Positions 17,161 through 25,976 are shown, counted from the stretch's first letter. The stretch: DNA of 64,000 nt from Selenomonas sp. (GCA_018052705.1 JAGPMW010000006.1:29028-93027); one strand, 5' to 3'. Notes: generated from the sequence alone by a model not told the origin. Program-made: numbers and translations.

Positions 17161-17918
17161 TTTGAAGCCTTCCGGAACATATGCGAAAACTCTGGCGCAT
17201 ACAGGCGCGACAGCTCATAATCAGCCTCCAGACAGTTGCTGACCACGATCATGGCCGTGCGGTCGATATGCTCATGCTCGATGTCTTTCACAATCGTTGC
17301 CAAGGTACCACGAACAATTTTCTGCTCCGGCCAGGAAGCCCGTTGCACAATAGCAATCGGAGTCTCGGCCCGATACCCGCCAGCAATAAGCTCAGCGACA
17401 ACTTTATCCAACATCGTGATGGACAAATAGATGCACATCGTCGACTGATGCTGTGCCAGACTGCGAAGTTTTTCCCGTTCTGGCACAGGTGTACGCCCTT
17501 CATTACGCGTGATAATGACTGTCTGCGAAATTCCTGGCAAAGTATATTCCTGCTTGAGTGCCGCTGCTGTAGCAAAGCATGAACTTACGCCCGGGATCAC
17601 ATCAAACTCAATCCCTTTTTTACTGAATGCGTCCATCTGTTCCTGTATTGCGCCATATACCGATGGATCACCAGTATGCAGGCGCACAGTCATCTGCCCC
17701 TTCTGTTCCGCCTCTGCAATAACCGCCACTACATCATCGAGTGTCATCGATGCCGAGTTATAGATGGCAGCACCTTCCTTGCAGTAATCCAATAATTGGG
17801 GATTGACAAGCGAACCTGCATAGATGACTACATCGGCCTCACTTAGGCAGCGCTGCCCTTTAACCGTAATAAGCTCTGGATCTCCAGGGCCGGCACCAAC
17901 AATATGTACCATATTCAA
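17157..17918 (-). CDS. cbiF: cobalt-precorrin-4 C11-methyltransferase
   Basis: SAM-dependent methyltransferase of 253 residues that methylates C11. The family motifs are IVGAGPGDPELITVKG at the N-terminus, IYAGSLVNPQLLDYC, VRLHTGDPSVYGAI near residue 80 and PGVSSCFATAAAL. GGYRAETPIAIV is near the C-terminus. Length is typical. It follows cbiT by 34 nt and overlaps cbiG by 4 nt. Confidence 0.96.
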   Translation of the reverse strand: MNMVHIVGAGPGDPELITVKGQRCLSEADVVIYAGSLVNPQLLDYCKEGAAIYNSASMTLDDVVAVIAEAEQKGQMTVRLHTGDPSVYGAIQEQMDAFSKKGIEFDVIPGVSSCFATAAALKQEYTLPGISQTVIITRNEGRTPVPEREKLRSLAQHQSTMCIYLSITMLDKVVAELIAGGYRAETPIAIVQRASWPEQKIVRGTLATIVKDIEHEHIDRTAMIVVSNCLEADYELSRLYAPEFSHMFRKASK

Positions 17919-17952
17919 AATTCCTTCTTCCTAATATAGCTATTTCTATCTA

Positions 17953-18531
17953 TTATTTTTTGGTGCAGGTCACGATATAGATAGGATTTACTGCCTTTGC
18001 CATATCATAAGGTCCTACCTGCTGCAGGCGGCTCACCTGCACCTGAATGGCTTCATAGACATACGTTTCTGAATGTGACCTCATATACTCAATACACTGC
18101 ATAAGCGTCTGAACCGTAATACAGTTCAGCACTATACGTCCGCCAGTTCTGAGTTTCAACGTAACAGCATCAAGAATAGCCGGCAATTTAGAACCGCTGC
18201 CACCAATAAGTACAGTGTCTGCCTCAGGAAGGTCCGCAATACCAGCTGGAGCCTCCGTCTCAATAGCCGCTACATTGGCCAGCGCAAAATTAGCCGCATT
18301 GGCCCGAATCAGCCGGATTCCTTCCGGTTCACGTTCTAACGCAAAAACCCGTCCCTGCGGAGCCAGTCGCGCCGCCTCAACGGATAGTGACCCCGTTCCA
18401 GCCCCAATATCATAAATAACTGCATCTGGTTTGATACGAGCTTTGACCAAACTCAAAATACGGATTTCCTGCTTGGTCATCGGCACCTGATCACGAATGA
18501 ATTCATCATCATCAATTCCCAAATAATCCAT
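17953..18531 (-). CDS. cbiT: cobalt-precorrin-6B C15-methyltransferase (decarboxylating), CbiT subunit
   Basis: Class I SAM methyltransferase of 192 residues; it methylates C15 and decarboxylates the acetate at C12. The SAM-binding motif is YDIGAGTGSLSVEAA. VPMTKQEIRIL near residue 15 is the CbiT hallmark. VLIGGSGSKLPAIL follows. The frame extends seven codons upstream, but GGGGAGG lies 8 nt before the ATG at 18531. It is the first gene of the eleven-gene operon. Its usual partner cbiE, and cbiD, cbiL, cbiA and a cobalt chelatase, are not in the window. Confidence 0.95.
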   Translation of the reverse strand: MDYLGIDDDEFIRDQVPMTKQEIRILSLVKARIKPDAVIYDIGAGTGSLSVEAARLAPQGRVFALEREPEGIRLIRANAANFALANVAAIETEAPAGIADLPEADTVLIGGSGSKLPAILDAVTLKLRTGGRIVLNCITVQTLMQCIEYMRSHSETYVYEAIQVQVSRLQQVGPYDMAKAVNPIYIVTCTKK

Positions 18532-18585
18532 AGTTTCTGCCTCCCCTGCCATAAATCCGACATTTCGCTTCGATAATACTTATCT

Positions 18586-18614
18586 ATCATACCAAATTCA
18601 CCAAAAATCCTCAA
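18586..18614 (-). promoter_or_regulatory. promoter of the cobalamin operon
   Basis: -35 TTGAGG (18609-18614), 17-bp spacer, -10 TATGAT (18586-18591), about 55 nt before cbiT. I searched the upstream 150 nt for the conserved B12-box of a cobalamin riboswitch and did not find it. Only a weak hairpin CAGC/GCTG (18657-18667) with a short T run is present further up. Confidence 0.65.
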
Positions 18615-18760
18615 CCTCTTCTGTCCGTACTACAATAAATGGGCAGTTTTAAAAATCAGCAAAGCTGCTCGAACCGAACCCCGTGCTGAGCTTCTGCCTA
18701 CTGGTAACCTATTTCCCAAGTTTCAGGAACAACCATCCAGCGCGCCTTTAGATGAAAATA

Positions 18761-18787
18761 GAAAAGCCCTGCGCTCATAGCGCAGGG
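18761..18787 (-). terminator. bioY terminator
   Basis: Perfect 9-bp stem CCCTGCGCT/AGCGCAGGG with a 3-nt loop (18767-18787), followed by CTTTTC on the minus strand, 20 nt after the bioY stop. The interval between it and the cbiT promoter holds no gene. Confidence 0.8.
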
Positions 18788-18807
18788 TAAAGACTCCAGC
18801 AGTCATT

Positions 18808-19374
18808 TTAACGACTGGCAAGCATTTTATTGACACGTACGGCAATAAAGGAACCCAGAAGTGCCTTCATGATATCACCGGGAATGAACGGCAGTACTGC
18901 CATCGTCAGACCTTCCCATAAACCTAAATGCAGCACAAGCATCATTGAAATCAGCCCACCGACATAGGTCAAAGGAACGCCAGCCACGACACTCACCAGC
19001 GCATAACGGCGAAAACCTGGTTTCTGCCCCCGCAGCAGACTCTCAATAAGGCAGACGAACGGCCAGCCAATATAGAAACCACCTGTTGGTCCGAGAATCC
19101 GCCCCAGCCCCGATAATCCGCCCGGCAGAATAGGCAGGCCAATAGCCCCCATGAAAATATAGCCGGCTACCGCAATAAATGCCAGCCGCGGCGGCAGCAC
19201 GAAAGCAGTCACAGTCAAGGCAATAGTCAACCCAGTTACCATCCCTGGTGTAAACGGCAGCGGGAATGTAAGCAGCGCACTGACCGCACAGAAGGCAATA
19301 CACAAAGCCATCTTCGTCAGATCGCGCGCAGATATCTTTTGTTTTCTATTCGTCATTACAATCAACTTATCCAT
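18808..19374 (-). CDS. bioY: biotin transporter S component BioY
   Basis: Membrane substrate-binding component (188 residues, about six hydrophobic helices) of an energy-coupling-factor biotin importer. The signature GLGRILGPTGGFYIGWPF (about residues 85-102) includes the conserved GPTGGY/F-type motif of BioY. LPFIPGDIMKALLG near the C-terminus is also typical. The ATG at 19374 was chosen because AGGAGG stands about 9 nt upstream; the frame extends further but without a ribosome-binding site. No ATPase or T component is adjacent, so it probably uses a shared ECF module. A BirA-like operator covers the promoter. Confidence 0.95.
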   Translation of the reverse strand: MDKLIVMTNRKQKISARDLTKMALCIAFCAVSALLTFPLPFTPGMVTGLTIALTVTAFVLPPRLAFIAVAGYIFMGAIGLPILPGGLSGLGRILGPTGGFYIGWPFVCLIESLLRGQKPGFRRYALVSVVAGVPLTYVGGLISMMLVLHLGLWEGLTMAVLPFIPGDIMKALLGSFIAVRVNKMLASR

Positions 19375-19387
19375 AAAAAAACGCCTC

Positions 19388-19431
19388 CTGTAAACACACT
19401 CTATTATAAGCGCATTTACAGAAAGCGTCAA
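19388..19431 (-). promoter_or_regulatory. bioY promoter with BirA-like operator
   Basis: -35 TTGACG (19426-19431), 17 bp, -10 TATAAT (19403-19408). Inverted arms CTGTAAATG and TGTTTACAG (19413-19421 and 19388-19396) match at 7 of 9 positions. They are 16 bp apart and bracket the -10. The spacing and core fit the BirA operator class that controls biotin genes; the match to BirA is inference. Confidence 0.65.
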
Positions 19432-19477
19432 CTTTATTTATTTTGTCGGTTAACTAGCGTAAACCTTCGTGTCTGGC

Positions 19478-21430
19478 TCAGTACAGCTTTGCACCGGCAG
19501 GAATATGTGCATCCACCATCAACAGCTGCAGTTTCTCAGCGTCCTCTTCTTTGTGGACGGCCGAGAGCAGCATGCCGCAGGACTCGATGCCCATCATCTT
19601 ACGCGGGGGCAGATTTACAATAGCAATCAGCGTCTTGCCGATAAGCGCTTCCGGCTCATAGTAGGCATGAATCCCCGACAGAATCGTACGATCTGTGCCA
19701 GTCCCATCATCCAGCGTAAACTGCAGCAGTTTCTTGCTCTTTGGTACAGCAGCACAATCCTTGACCTTGACAGCACGGAAATCACTCTTGCTGAACGTAT
19801 CAAAATCGACCATATCAGCAAACAACGGCTCTACCTCAACCTTGGAAAAGTCAATCTTCTCCGGCGCAGCTTCTTCAGCCGAAGCCGTCTCTGCGGCAGC
19901 GGCCATAGCCTTTTTCTCGGAGTCAAGCGGCTTCATCGTCGGGAACAGGAGCACATCACGAATGGACGCTGCGTCAGTCAGGAACATGACGAGACGGTCG
20001 ATACCGATGCCAACACCACCCGTTGGCGGCAGGCCATACTCCATAGCCGTAATGTAATCACGGTCCATGACATGCGCCTCATCATCGCCAGCCTCACGCT
20101 GCTCGAGCTGATCCATAAAACGGCCTTCCTGGTCAATCGGGTCATTGAGCTCGGTGAAACCATTGGCCAGCTCACGTCCATAGATGAAGAACTCAAAGCG
20201 GTCCGTAATACGCGGGTCCTCGACGTTGCGCTTGGCAAGCGGCGAAATCTCAGTTGGATGCCCCGTAATGAATGTCGGCTGCATGAGTGTCTCTTCCACT
20301 TTTTCCTCAAAAGCCTGATTCAGAATACCGCCGATGCCATGACGCGGTTCGTACGGTATGCCGGCCTCATCCGCCATTTGACGAGCTTCCTCAACAGTCT
20401 GGCAGGACAGGAAATCCTTACCCGTTGCCTCTTTAACTGCATCATTCATGCTGACGCGCCGGACCTTGCTGAGATCAATCTCCACGCCCTGATAGTTAAT
20501 GACCGGCGTACCGAGAACCGTACGAGCCGCATTGACGACGATCCCCTCGGTGATGTCCATCATATCACTATAATCAGCAAAGGCCTGATAGAACTCAATG
20601 GAAGTGAACTCCGGATTATGACGTACATCCATGCCCTCGTTGCGGAAAATACGGCCGATTTCATAGACACGGTCCATGCCGCCGACAATGAGCCGCTTGA
20701 GGCTGAGTTCCGTCGCAATGCGCAGATAAAGATCAATTCCCAGAGCATTGTGATGCGTAATGAACGGACGAGCTGCTGCACCACCAGCAATCGTCGAGAG
20801 CACTGGCGTCTCTACTTCGAGATAATCGCGTTCATCAAGATAACTGCGGATAGATTTAATAACCTGATTACGCTTACGGAACGTATCACGCACATCCTGA
20901 TTCACGATAAGATCGAGGTACCGCTGGCGATAGCGGATATCGACATCCTGCAGGCCATGGAACTTCTCTGGCAGCGGGCGCAGAGACTTTGACAGCAGAT
21001 CGAAATCCTCAACGCGAACTGTAACCTCGCCGCGATGTGTCTTGAACGCAACACCACGAATACCGACGATATCGCCAATATCAAGCTTACGGAACTCATT
21101 CTTGTATTTTGCCTCACCAAGTACATCGATCTTGAAATAGACCTGAATGTTGCCTGTGCGGTCATTGAGGGTGCAGAACGTCGCCTTGCCATGGCCGCGG
21201 ATAGCCATAAGACGACCGGCAATATGGACCTCTGGTCCCTCTTCCTCACCCTCGAGGCCTTCATTTTTCTGCTTGATGTCGGCGGCATAGTCCGTTACCT
21301 CATAACGATGGCCAAACGGAGCTACCCCCTGCCCGCGGAATGCTTCCATCTTTTCGCGGCGGACCTTCATCATCTCATTAAGGTCTTCCACCGGAGCCTG
21401 CTGCCCCTGATTCTCTTTATTCTCTGCCAT
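19478..21430 (-). CDS. lysS: lysyl-tRNA synthetase, class II, with C-terminal tRNA-binding domain
   Basis: Charges tRNA-Lys. The first ~500 residues are a normal class II LysRS: an OB-fold anticodon domain (VHIAGRLMAIRGHGK), then the catalytic domain with motif 2 (FRNEGMDVRHNPEFTSIEFY) and motif 3 (GIGIDRLVMFLT). A low-complexity Ala/Glu linker (about residues 510-535) leads to a second OB fold of about 110 residues with DFRAVKVKDC and LPPRKMMGIESCGMLLSA. That is the EMAP/Trbp111 tRNA-binding domain normally found on MetRS. Total length 650 against about 500 usually. Start options are ATGs at 21448, 21439 and 21430. I chose 21430, with GGGAG 11 nt upstream. It lies just after greA in the same operon. 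Confidence 0.95.
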   Translation of the reverse strand: MAENKENQGQQAPVEDLNEMMKVRREKMEAFRGQGVAPFGHRYEVTDYAADIKQKNEGLEGEEEGPEVHIAGRLMAIRGHGKATFCTLNDRTGNIQVYFKIDVLGEAKYKNEFRKLDIGDIVGIRGVAFKTHRGEVTVRVEDFDLLSKSLRPLPEKFHGLQDVDIRYRQRYLDLIVNQDVRDTFRKRNQVIKSIRSYLDERDYLEVETPVLSTIAGGAAARPFITHHNALGIDLYLRIATELSLKRLIVGGMDRVYEIGRIFRNEGMDVRHNPEFTSIEFYQAFADYSDMMDITEGIVVNAARTVLGTPVINYQGVEIDLSKVRRVSMNDAVKEATGKDFLSCQTVEEARQMADEAGIPYEPRHGIGGILNQAFEEKVEETLMQPTFITGHPTEISPLAKRNVEDPRITDRFEFFIYGRELANGFTELNDPIDQEGRFMDQLEQREAGDDEAHVMDRDYITAMEYGLPPTGGVGIGIDRLVMFLTDAASIRDVLLFPTMKPLDSEKKAMAAAAETASAEEAAPEKIDFSKVEVEPLFADMVDFDTFSKSDFRAVKVKDCAAVPKSKKLLQFTLDDGTGTDRTILSGIHAYYEPEALIGKTLIAIVNLPPRKMMGIESCGMLLSAVHKEEDAEKLQLLMVDAHIPAGAKLY

Positions 21431-21474
21431 AAATGCCATAACTCCCATCTATCGGACTTCGTATTGGGCGCAAA

Positions 21475-21951
21475 TTAACCCAGAATTTCTTTGATTTCGT
21501 ACTTGATGACGCCTGCCGGTGCATGGACGTCTACGATTGCACCGACCTTATGCCCCAGCAATGCCTGTCCCAGCGGGGATTCATTGGAGATCTTACCTTC
21601 ATCCGGATCAGCCTCAGTTGAACCGACGATCATGAATGTAGACGGACCATCTTCCTCAAACTCCTTGTCAACCACCGTGACCTTGGACCCCATCTGAGCT
21701 ATGTCTCCAGCACCAGCCTTGATGATATCCGAGTTGCGAATCTTAGCCTCAAGCTCCTGGATCTCGCCCTCGAGGAATGCCTGCTCATTTTTGGCATCAT
21801 CATACTCAGAGTTCTCTGAAAGGTCCCCCAGTGCGATTGCGGCTTTCAGGCGCTCAGCAATCTCAATGCGGCGTACGCTTTTGAGATAGTTTACTTTATC
21901 GACGAGTTTATTATAGCCTTCCTCGGTCAGCATGACCTTCTTATCTGCCAT
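21475..21951 (-). CDS. greA: transcription elongation factor GreA
   Basis: Rescues backtracked RNA polymerase by stimulating transcript cleavage. The 158 residues comprise the N-terminal coiled coil with the acidic tip (LGDLSENSEYDDAKNEQ, near residue 45) and the C-terminal FKBP-like domain ending IKYEIKEIL. Length and motifs are standard. The start ATG at 21951 is preceded by AAGGGG. The greA-lysS order with a short gap is common in Firmicutes. Confidence 0.97.
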   Translation of the reverse strand: MADKKVMLTEEGYNKLVDKVNYLKSVRRIEIAERLKAAIALGDLSENSEYDDAKNEQAFLEGEIQELEAKIRNSDIIKAGAGDIAQMGSKVTVVDKEFEEDGPSTFMIVGSTEADPDEGKISNESPLGQALLGHKVGAIVDVHAPAGVIKYEIKEILG

Positions 21952-22013
21952 GTAGAAACGCCCCTTTACAAAATCAATTTATTTTCTTATCGCTGCTGTA
22001 TTATAATAGTAAC

Positions 22014-22283
22014 TTATTTATTATAGATTTTTTCCGGACCCTTGTCAATGAGGGCCCGCTTCTGCTTGTGAGTCATACGCTTGATATGCCACTCCCGGCT
22101 TTGAGCCTCACGCTTGTCTGCAAAGGTCTCAAAATAGACAAGACGCACAGGCAGGCGGGCGCGTGTATACTTCGCGCCCTGCCCGGCATTGTGCGTCTTC
22201 ACCCTTTTATCAAGATCATTGGTCCAGCCGGTATAAAGGCTGCCGTCCCCACACTCCAGAATATAGGTGTAGGCTTCAGCCAT
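22014..22283 (-). CDS. GIY-YIG domain protein (UPF0213/YhbQ type)
   Basis: Small 89-residue protein consisting of one GIY-YIG nuclease domain. YTYILECGDGSLYTGWTND supplies the Y-x-Y and Y-T-G signature. The downstream conserved arginine is in RVKTHN and the domain ends near the KRALI helix. Proteins of this family are structure-specific DNA endonucleases or repair accessories; the cellular role is not settled. The ATG shares its A with the stop of the upstream cyclophilin gene (TAATG), so it is translated by coupling. Confidence 0.9.
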   Translation of the reverse strand: MAEAYTYILECGDGSLYTGWTNDLDKRVKTHNAGQGAKYTRARLPVRLVYFETFADKREAQSREWHIKRMTHKQKRALIDKGPEKIYNK

Positions 22284-22858
22284 TATTCTGCGTCTTTAAT
22301 GGTGACTTTCTTCATCGTAACCGTATCAAGCGGACGGTCCTGGAAGTCAACCTCGCTATGGCCAATTGTGCGGACTACATCCATGCCCTTGACCACTTTA
22401 CCGAAGATAGTATGCTTGCCATTGAGCCACGGTGTTTTAGCCAGCGTTACGAAGAACTGGCTGCCGCCCGTATGTGGCATGCCCGTGTTGGCCATGGCCA
22501 GGATACCTTCACCATCAAAGGTAAGATCACTGCGGAACTCATCGTCGATGGTATAGCCTGGACCGCCCATGCCCGTACCATCCGGATCGCCGCCCTGAAT
22601 CATAAAGCCGTCGATAACGCGATGAAAGACAACGCCATCATAGAAGCCTTTCTCGGCCAGGTCAATGAAGTTCTTCGTCGTGATCGGGGTCTTATCCTCG
22701 AACAGCTCAATCTCAAAGGTTCCCTTATTGGTCTCAAATACTGCAATACGATTTGCCACTTTTTTACTGCCTCCATTATTATTGCTCCCGCCAGCGGCCA
22801 GACAGCCCCCTGTGAGTACCGTCAGCGCTGCGAGCAGCAGAATCAACATCTTCTTCAT
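22283..22858 (-). CDS. peptidyl-prolyl cis-trans isomerase, cyclophilin-type lipoprotein
   Basis: Envelope prolyl isomerase of 191 residues. The N-terminus is a lipoprotein signal with lipobox LTGGC (Cys19). A Gly/Asn/Ser linker follows, then a full cyclophilin domain. Catalytic-pocket segments are [33 protein letters not shown] and [14 protein letters not shown]. It is anchored outside the cytoplasmic membrane and likely helps fold exported proteins. Its stop overlaps the GIY-YIG start by one base. Confidence 0.95.
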   Translation of the reverse strand: MKKMLILLLAALTVLTGGCLAAGGSNNNGGSKKVANRIAVFETNKGTFEIELFEDKTPITTKNFIDLAEKGFYDGVVFHRVIDGFMIQGGDPDGTGMGGPGYTIDDEFRSDLTFDGEGILAMANTGMPHTGGSQFFVTLAKTPWLNGKHTIFGKVVKGMDVVRTIGHSEVDFQDRPLDTVTMKKVTIKDAE

Positions 22859-22903
22859 TGTACCTTATATCCTCCTCTTATTTCAACCATTCCGGTAAAA
22901 AAC

Positions 22904-23815
22904 TCAGCATTGCCGGTCCAGCTCACTGTGTGCATGCCGGCGGATAACGCCCTCGACGGGTACGCCAGGGGAACTGAAGCCACGCCCCATGACCTCGTTT
23001 GCTGACATGATAATCATAAACGCATTCTTATCAATAGCGTTCGCTATAAGTTTGATCTTGGCAACCTGTGTCAGCTTGACGACCACGAATACGACATTGC
23101 GCTCACGGCGTGTAAAGGCACCCTGCCCATGCAGGAACGTAACCCCGCGGCCGACCTCCATGATGCCCTCGGCAATGACTTCGGCACGGTCAGATACGAT
23201 GAGCACGGCTTTCCGGCTGTTAAAGCCAGCAAGAACCTTGTCTGTTACCATCGCGTTCACGAACATGCAGATAAGCGTGAACATAGCAGGCGCCACGCCG
23301 AACAGGAATGCGGCCACCACCATGATGAGGCAATTGAAGCCAAAGATGACTCCGCCCATGTTAAACGAGTAATATTTCTTCACGATGGCACCCACGATAT
23401 CGAATCCCCCCGTGCTGCCATTCATCCGGAAGACGACTCCATAACCGATACCATTGAACACACCACCAAAAATAGCCGCCAGCATGACATCATTGACCGG
23501 CGCGAAATCATTGAGAAACCTGGTGAGATCAAGACAACATGAAAAAATGGCTGTCCCAATCAGAATGTCAACGGTATATCCCCGGCCCAGTATCTTCCAG
23601 GCCGTTGCCAAGAGCGGAATATTGTAAAGAAAGGTCTGCAGACCGATTGGCAGCTGGGCCAGATAATATACGATAATGGCAATACCTGTCGCGCCTCCCG
23701 TCAACAGATGAGACGGCACGAGGAACAGATTGATTGAACAGCTGGCAATCAGGCAGCCGGCTGTAATGCCAAGGTAGCGGAGCAGCCGGTGCTCCAGCAT
23801 CTTCAGCTGAATCAT
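22904..23815 (-). CDS. YitT family membrane protein
   Basis: 303 residues: an N-terminal membrane part with five or six hydrophobic segments and a C-terminal cytoplasmic DUF2179 domain (from about residue 215, GRGVTFLHGQGAFTRRERNVV). LVPSHLLTGGATGIAIIVYYL and MNGSTGGFDIVGAIVKKY are the two conserved YitT motifs. Such proteins are widespread in Firmicutes; the transported substrate, if any, is unknown. The start overlaps the preceding gene by 4 nt (ATGA). The nearest homologues are often annotated as putative transporters. Confidence 0.92.
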   Translation of the reverse strand: MIQLKMLEHRLLRYLGITAGCLIASCSINLFLVPSHLLTGGATGIAIIVYYLAQLPIGLQTFLYNIPLLATAWKILGRGYTVDILIGTAIFSCCLDLTRFLNDFAPVNDVMLAAIFGGVFNGIGYGVVFRMNGSTGGFDIVGAIVKKYYSFNMGGVIFGFNCLIMVVAAFLFGVAPAMFTLICMFVNAMVTDKVLAGFNSRKAVLIVSDRAEVIAEGIMEVGRGVTFLHGQGAFTRRERNVVFVVVKLTQVAKIKLIANAIDKNAFMIIMSANEVMGRGFSSPGVPVEGVIRRHAHSELDRQC

Positions 23816-24501
23816 TTTGTCAGGCCTCCCAGCTTCACCTGCTTCCGGTCAGGCAGGGACGAGGTGTCAATATTCTGGTCACCGATCTCAATGGTCCGCA
23901 GCTCGGCTTCGCCAAAGAGATCCGGCTCAGAAGCAGCCATCGCATCAGCCTCCGCCTCAGTCAATGGCAGTCCCGTGATCCGCATGACGGTAAGGTGTCC
24001 ATCCGACGAATCGGTCTCCAGCATCAGGTGCTGATGCTGATCAGCTGGATTCGCATAGATATAGAACAAGGAGCCATCGATCATCTCACGTTTGGACTTG
24101 CCATACGTCTGTTGGAGCCAGCCACTGGTGGCACCATAACGCACACCATTGCGAACCGTATATTTCTGGTTCTTGATGACTATGTCAATGACCCTGCCGG
24201 TACGGACTGAGTAGCCAATCTTGAAATCATCCGCATAATCACAGACTTTTACGAGAACGCCCTGAATGCGCACAGTCTTATCAAACAGCGAGCTGCCAAA
24301 GACTTTCTCCGCCTCAGCCTGTGTTGCGCCGATTGTGATGCCACGGCAAATAAAATCCTCTGGCAGCAGCGAACTGGCTGTAGAATAAGCAGCTGCGGCT
24401 GTATTGACCGCAGCTGCCGGCTGTGCCGCCACTATGCCTGGCAACAGCCAAAAGAGTGCCAGCGCTATGAACACGCCAGCCCGTCGTCCTATCATTTCCA
24501 T
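23812..24501 (-). CDS. exported protein of unknown function
   Basis: 229 residues with an N-terminal signal peptide (about residues 6-27, ending AAQPAAA) and an alanine-rich linker. Two repeats of a fold then start with GITIGATQAEAEKVFG, near residue 55, and GVRYGATSGWLQQTYG, near residue 120. This G-x-x-x-G-x-T-x-x-E-V/A-x-x-x-F/Y-G pattern is common in exported Firmicute proteins. I cannot name a function. The ATG at 24501 has GGGAGG just upstream. It overlaps the YitT gene by 4 nt, so the two are probably co-translated. Confidence 0.82.
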   Translation of the reverse strand: MEMIGRRAGVFIALALFWLLPGIVAAQPAAAVNTAAAAYSTASSLLPEDFICRGITIGATQAEAEKVFGSSLFDKTVRIQGVLVKVCDYADDFKIGYSVRTGRVIDIVIKNQKYTVRNGVRYGATSGWLQQTYGKSKREMIDGSLFYIYANPADQHQHLMLETDSSDGHLTVMRITGLPLTEAEADAMAASEPDLFGEAELRTIEIGDQNIDTSSLPDRKQVKLGGLTK

Positions 24502-24596
24502 AATGTCCTCCCAATATAAAACGCATGGATTCGGGAATCATTATACAGGATTTTTTTTAAAACTGCCATTAAAATTTATAACAAACTGCCTAGAAT

Positions 24597-25829
24597 TTAG
24601 AATGCAAAATTACCATTTTTGAATACCTGCACCTGTTGTCCATCTTTTGTCGTGCCGACAATCGCCAGATCGCGGGTACCGATCATAAAATCTTCGTGCA
24701 GCAGCGAATCATTGACGCCATGCTGCGCCAGTGTGACACTGTCCATATTCTCGCCGCCCTTAATGCAGGTTGGATAGGCTTTGCCCAGAGCCAGATGACA
24801 GGAAGCATTCTCATCAAACAATGTGTTATAGAACAGGATACCACTCCTGGATATAGGTGAATCATACGGCACGAGTGCCACCTCGCCGAGGAAGGACGAT
24901 CCTTCATCTGTCTCAAGCAGCCCCTTAAGAACAGTCTCCCCCTTACCAGCAGCATAGTTCACTACCTTGCCATCCTTGAAGGTCAGACGAAAATCTTCGA
25001 TGAGGTTGCCATTGAAATTAAGCGGTTTTGATGCCACAACCGTACCATTGACGCCTTCACGTCTCGGCAGCGTATAAACTTCCTCGGTCGGCATATTTGC
25101 GGCAAAGGAAATTCCGAGCTCCGAATCCTCGGCGCCCCCCGCCCAGATATGCCCCTCTGGCAGTTCAATCGTGAGATCTGTCCCCAGTTCATTCGTATAA
25201 TGCAAGGCCTTGAACGCATGATCGTTCATGAATTTTGCCGCTTGCTGCAGGAAGGCGATATGCTTTTCCCACGCAACGATGGGGTCCTTGCCCGTCTCAA
25301 TGCGGACGGCCTCGAAAATCTCCTGCCAAAGCCGCTTTACAGCTGCCGTCTCATCCATCTGCGGGAAAACCTTGCTGGCCCAGCTCTTCGTGGGCACCGA
25401 GACTACGCACCACGTATTCCGATTGTTCATGAGCCGTCCACGGTATTCTAAAAGTGCCGCCCCAGCTGCCTGTTGCGCCAGTTTCAGTTTATCTGCATCG
25501 ATATCCTTGAAGATCTCCGGATCGCTCGCTGCAATCGAGACAAATGCCGCTCCCTGCTCCGCATAGTCCATATAGAACTTCTGCCGCCACTCAGGGAACT
25601 CCGTAAATAACTCCCGATTGCCCCCCGCATAACGGATATGTGCCAGCAGCTCATCGCCCCAGCTCACCACCACATCATGTGCTCCTGCTGCAAAAGCCTC
25701 CTCAGCCATCGCCCGTGCAAAATCCGCGCACTCAATTGGCGCATTGATGACGAGAATCTGATCCCGCTGCAGATTCACACCGACCTTAACCACCAGCCGT
25801 GCATATCGCTTTAATAATTCTTTGTCCAT
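24597..25829 (-). CDS. aminopeptidase, M29 family (AmpS/PepS type)
   Basis: Cytosolic metallo-aminopeptidase of 410 residues, the standard M29 length. Metal-ligand and active-site segments are recognisable: LHYTNELGTDLTIELPEG (about 215-235), then EDSELGISFAANMPTEEVYTLP with the first glutamates. DENASCHLALGKAYP follows, and the C-terminal NDSLLHEDFMIGT carries the last His/Asp pair. It removes N-terminal residues from peptides with cobalt, zinc or magnesium. It starts at 25829 with GGAG about 7 nt upstream, and appears to be its own transcription unit. The 95-nt gap before it shows no gene. Confidence 0.93.
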   Translation of the reverse strand: MDKELLKRYARLVVKVGVNLQRDQILVINAPIECADFARAMAEEAFAAGAHDVVVSWGDELLAHIRYAGGNRELFTEFPEWRQKFYMDYAEQGAAFVSIAASDPEIFKDIDADKLKLAQQAAGAALLEYRGRLMNNRNTWCVVSVPTKSWASKVFPQMDETAAVKRLWQEIFEAVRIETGKDPIVAWEKHIAFLQQAAKFMNDHAFKALHYTNELGTDLTIELPEGHIWAGGAEDSELGISFAANMPTEEVYTLPRREGVNGTVVASKPLNFNGNLIEDFRLTFKDGKVVNYAAGKGETVLKGLLETDEGSSFLGEVALVPYDSPISRSGILFYNTLFDENASCHLALGKAYPTCIKGGENMDSVTLAQHGVNDSLLHEDFMIGTRDLAIVGTTKDGQQVQVFKNGNFAF

Positions 25830-25905
25830 TCAAAGCTCCTTTTTCTCATCCGTAAAACTATCTCATTATACCATACTGCACCAGAGAAGCAGCAATAGCT
25901 CCGAT

Positions 25906-25944
25906 AAAAAACAGATGCCCCAGCTGAATAGTCTGGGACATCTG
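25906..25944 (-). terminator. terminator after the ABC importer genes
   Basis: Minus-strand stem CAGATGTCCCAG/CTGGGGCATCTG (one G-T pair) at 25912-25944, followed by TTTTTT. It lies 32 nt after the ATPase stop. Confidence 0.85.
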
Positions 25945-25976
25945 TCTTCTCTTTTTTATGCTGTTTTTCCAAGCGG

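Noticed and set aside
18620..18765. Cobalamin riboswitch upstream of cbiT
   Set aside because: I looked for the B12-box and the conserved GCCACTG core on the minus strand and found neither.
19469..20992. A 507-codon plus-strand frame opposite lysS
   Set aside because: Shadow of lysS; no recognisable domain and no ribosome-binding site.
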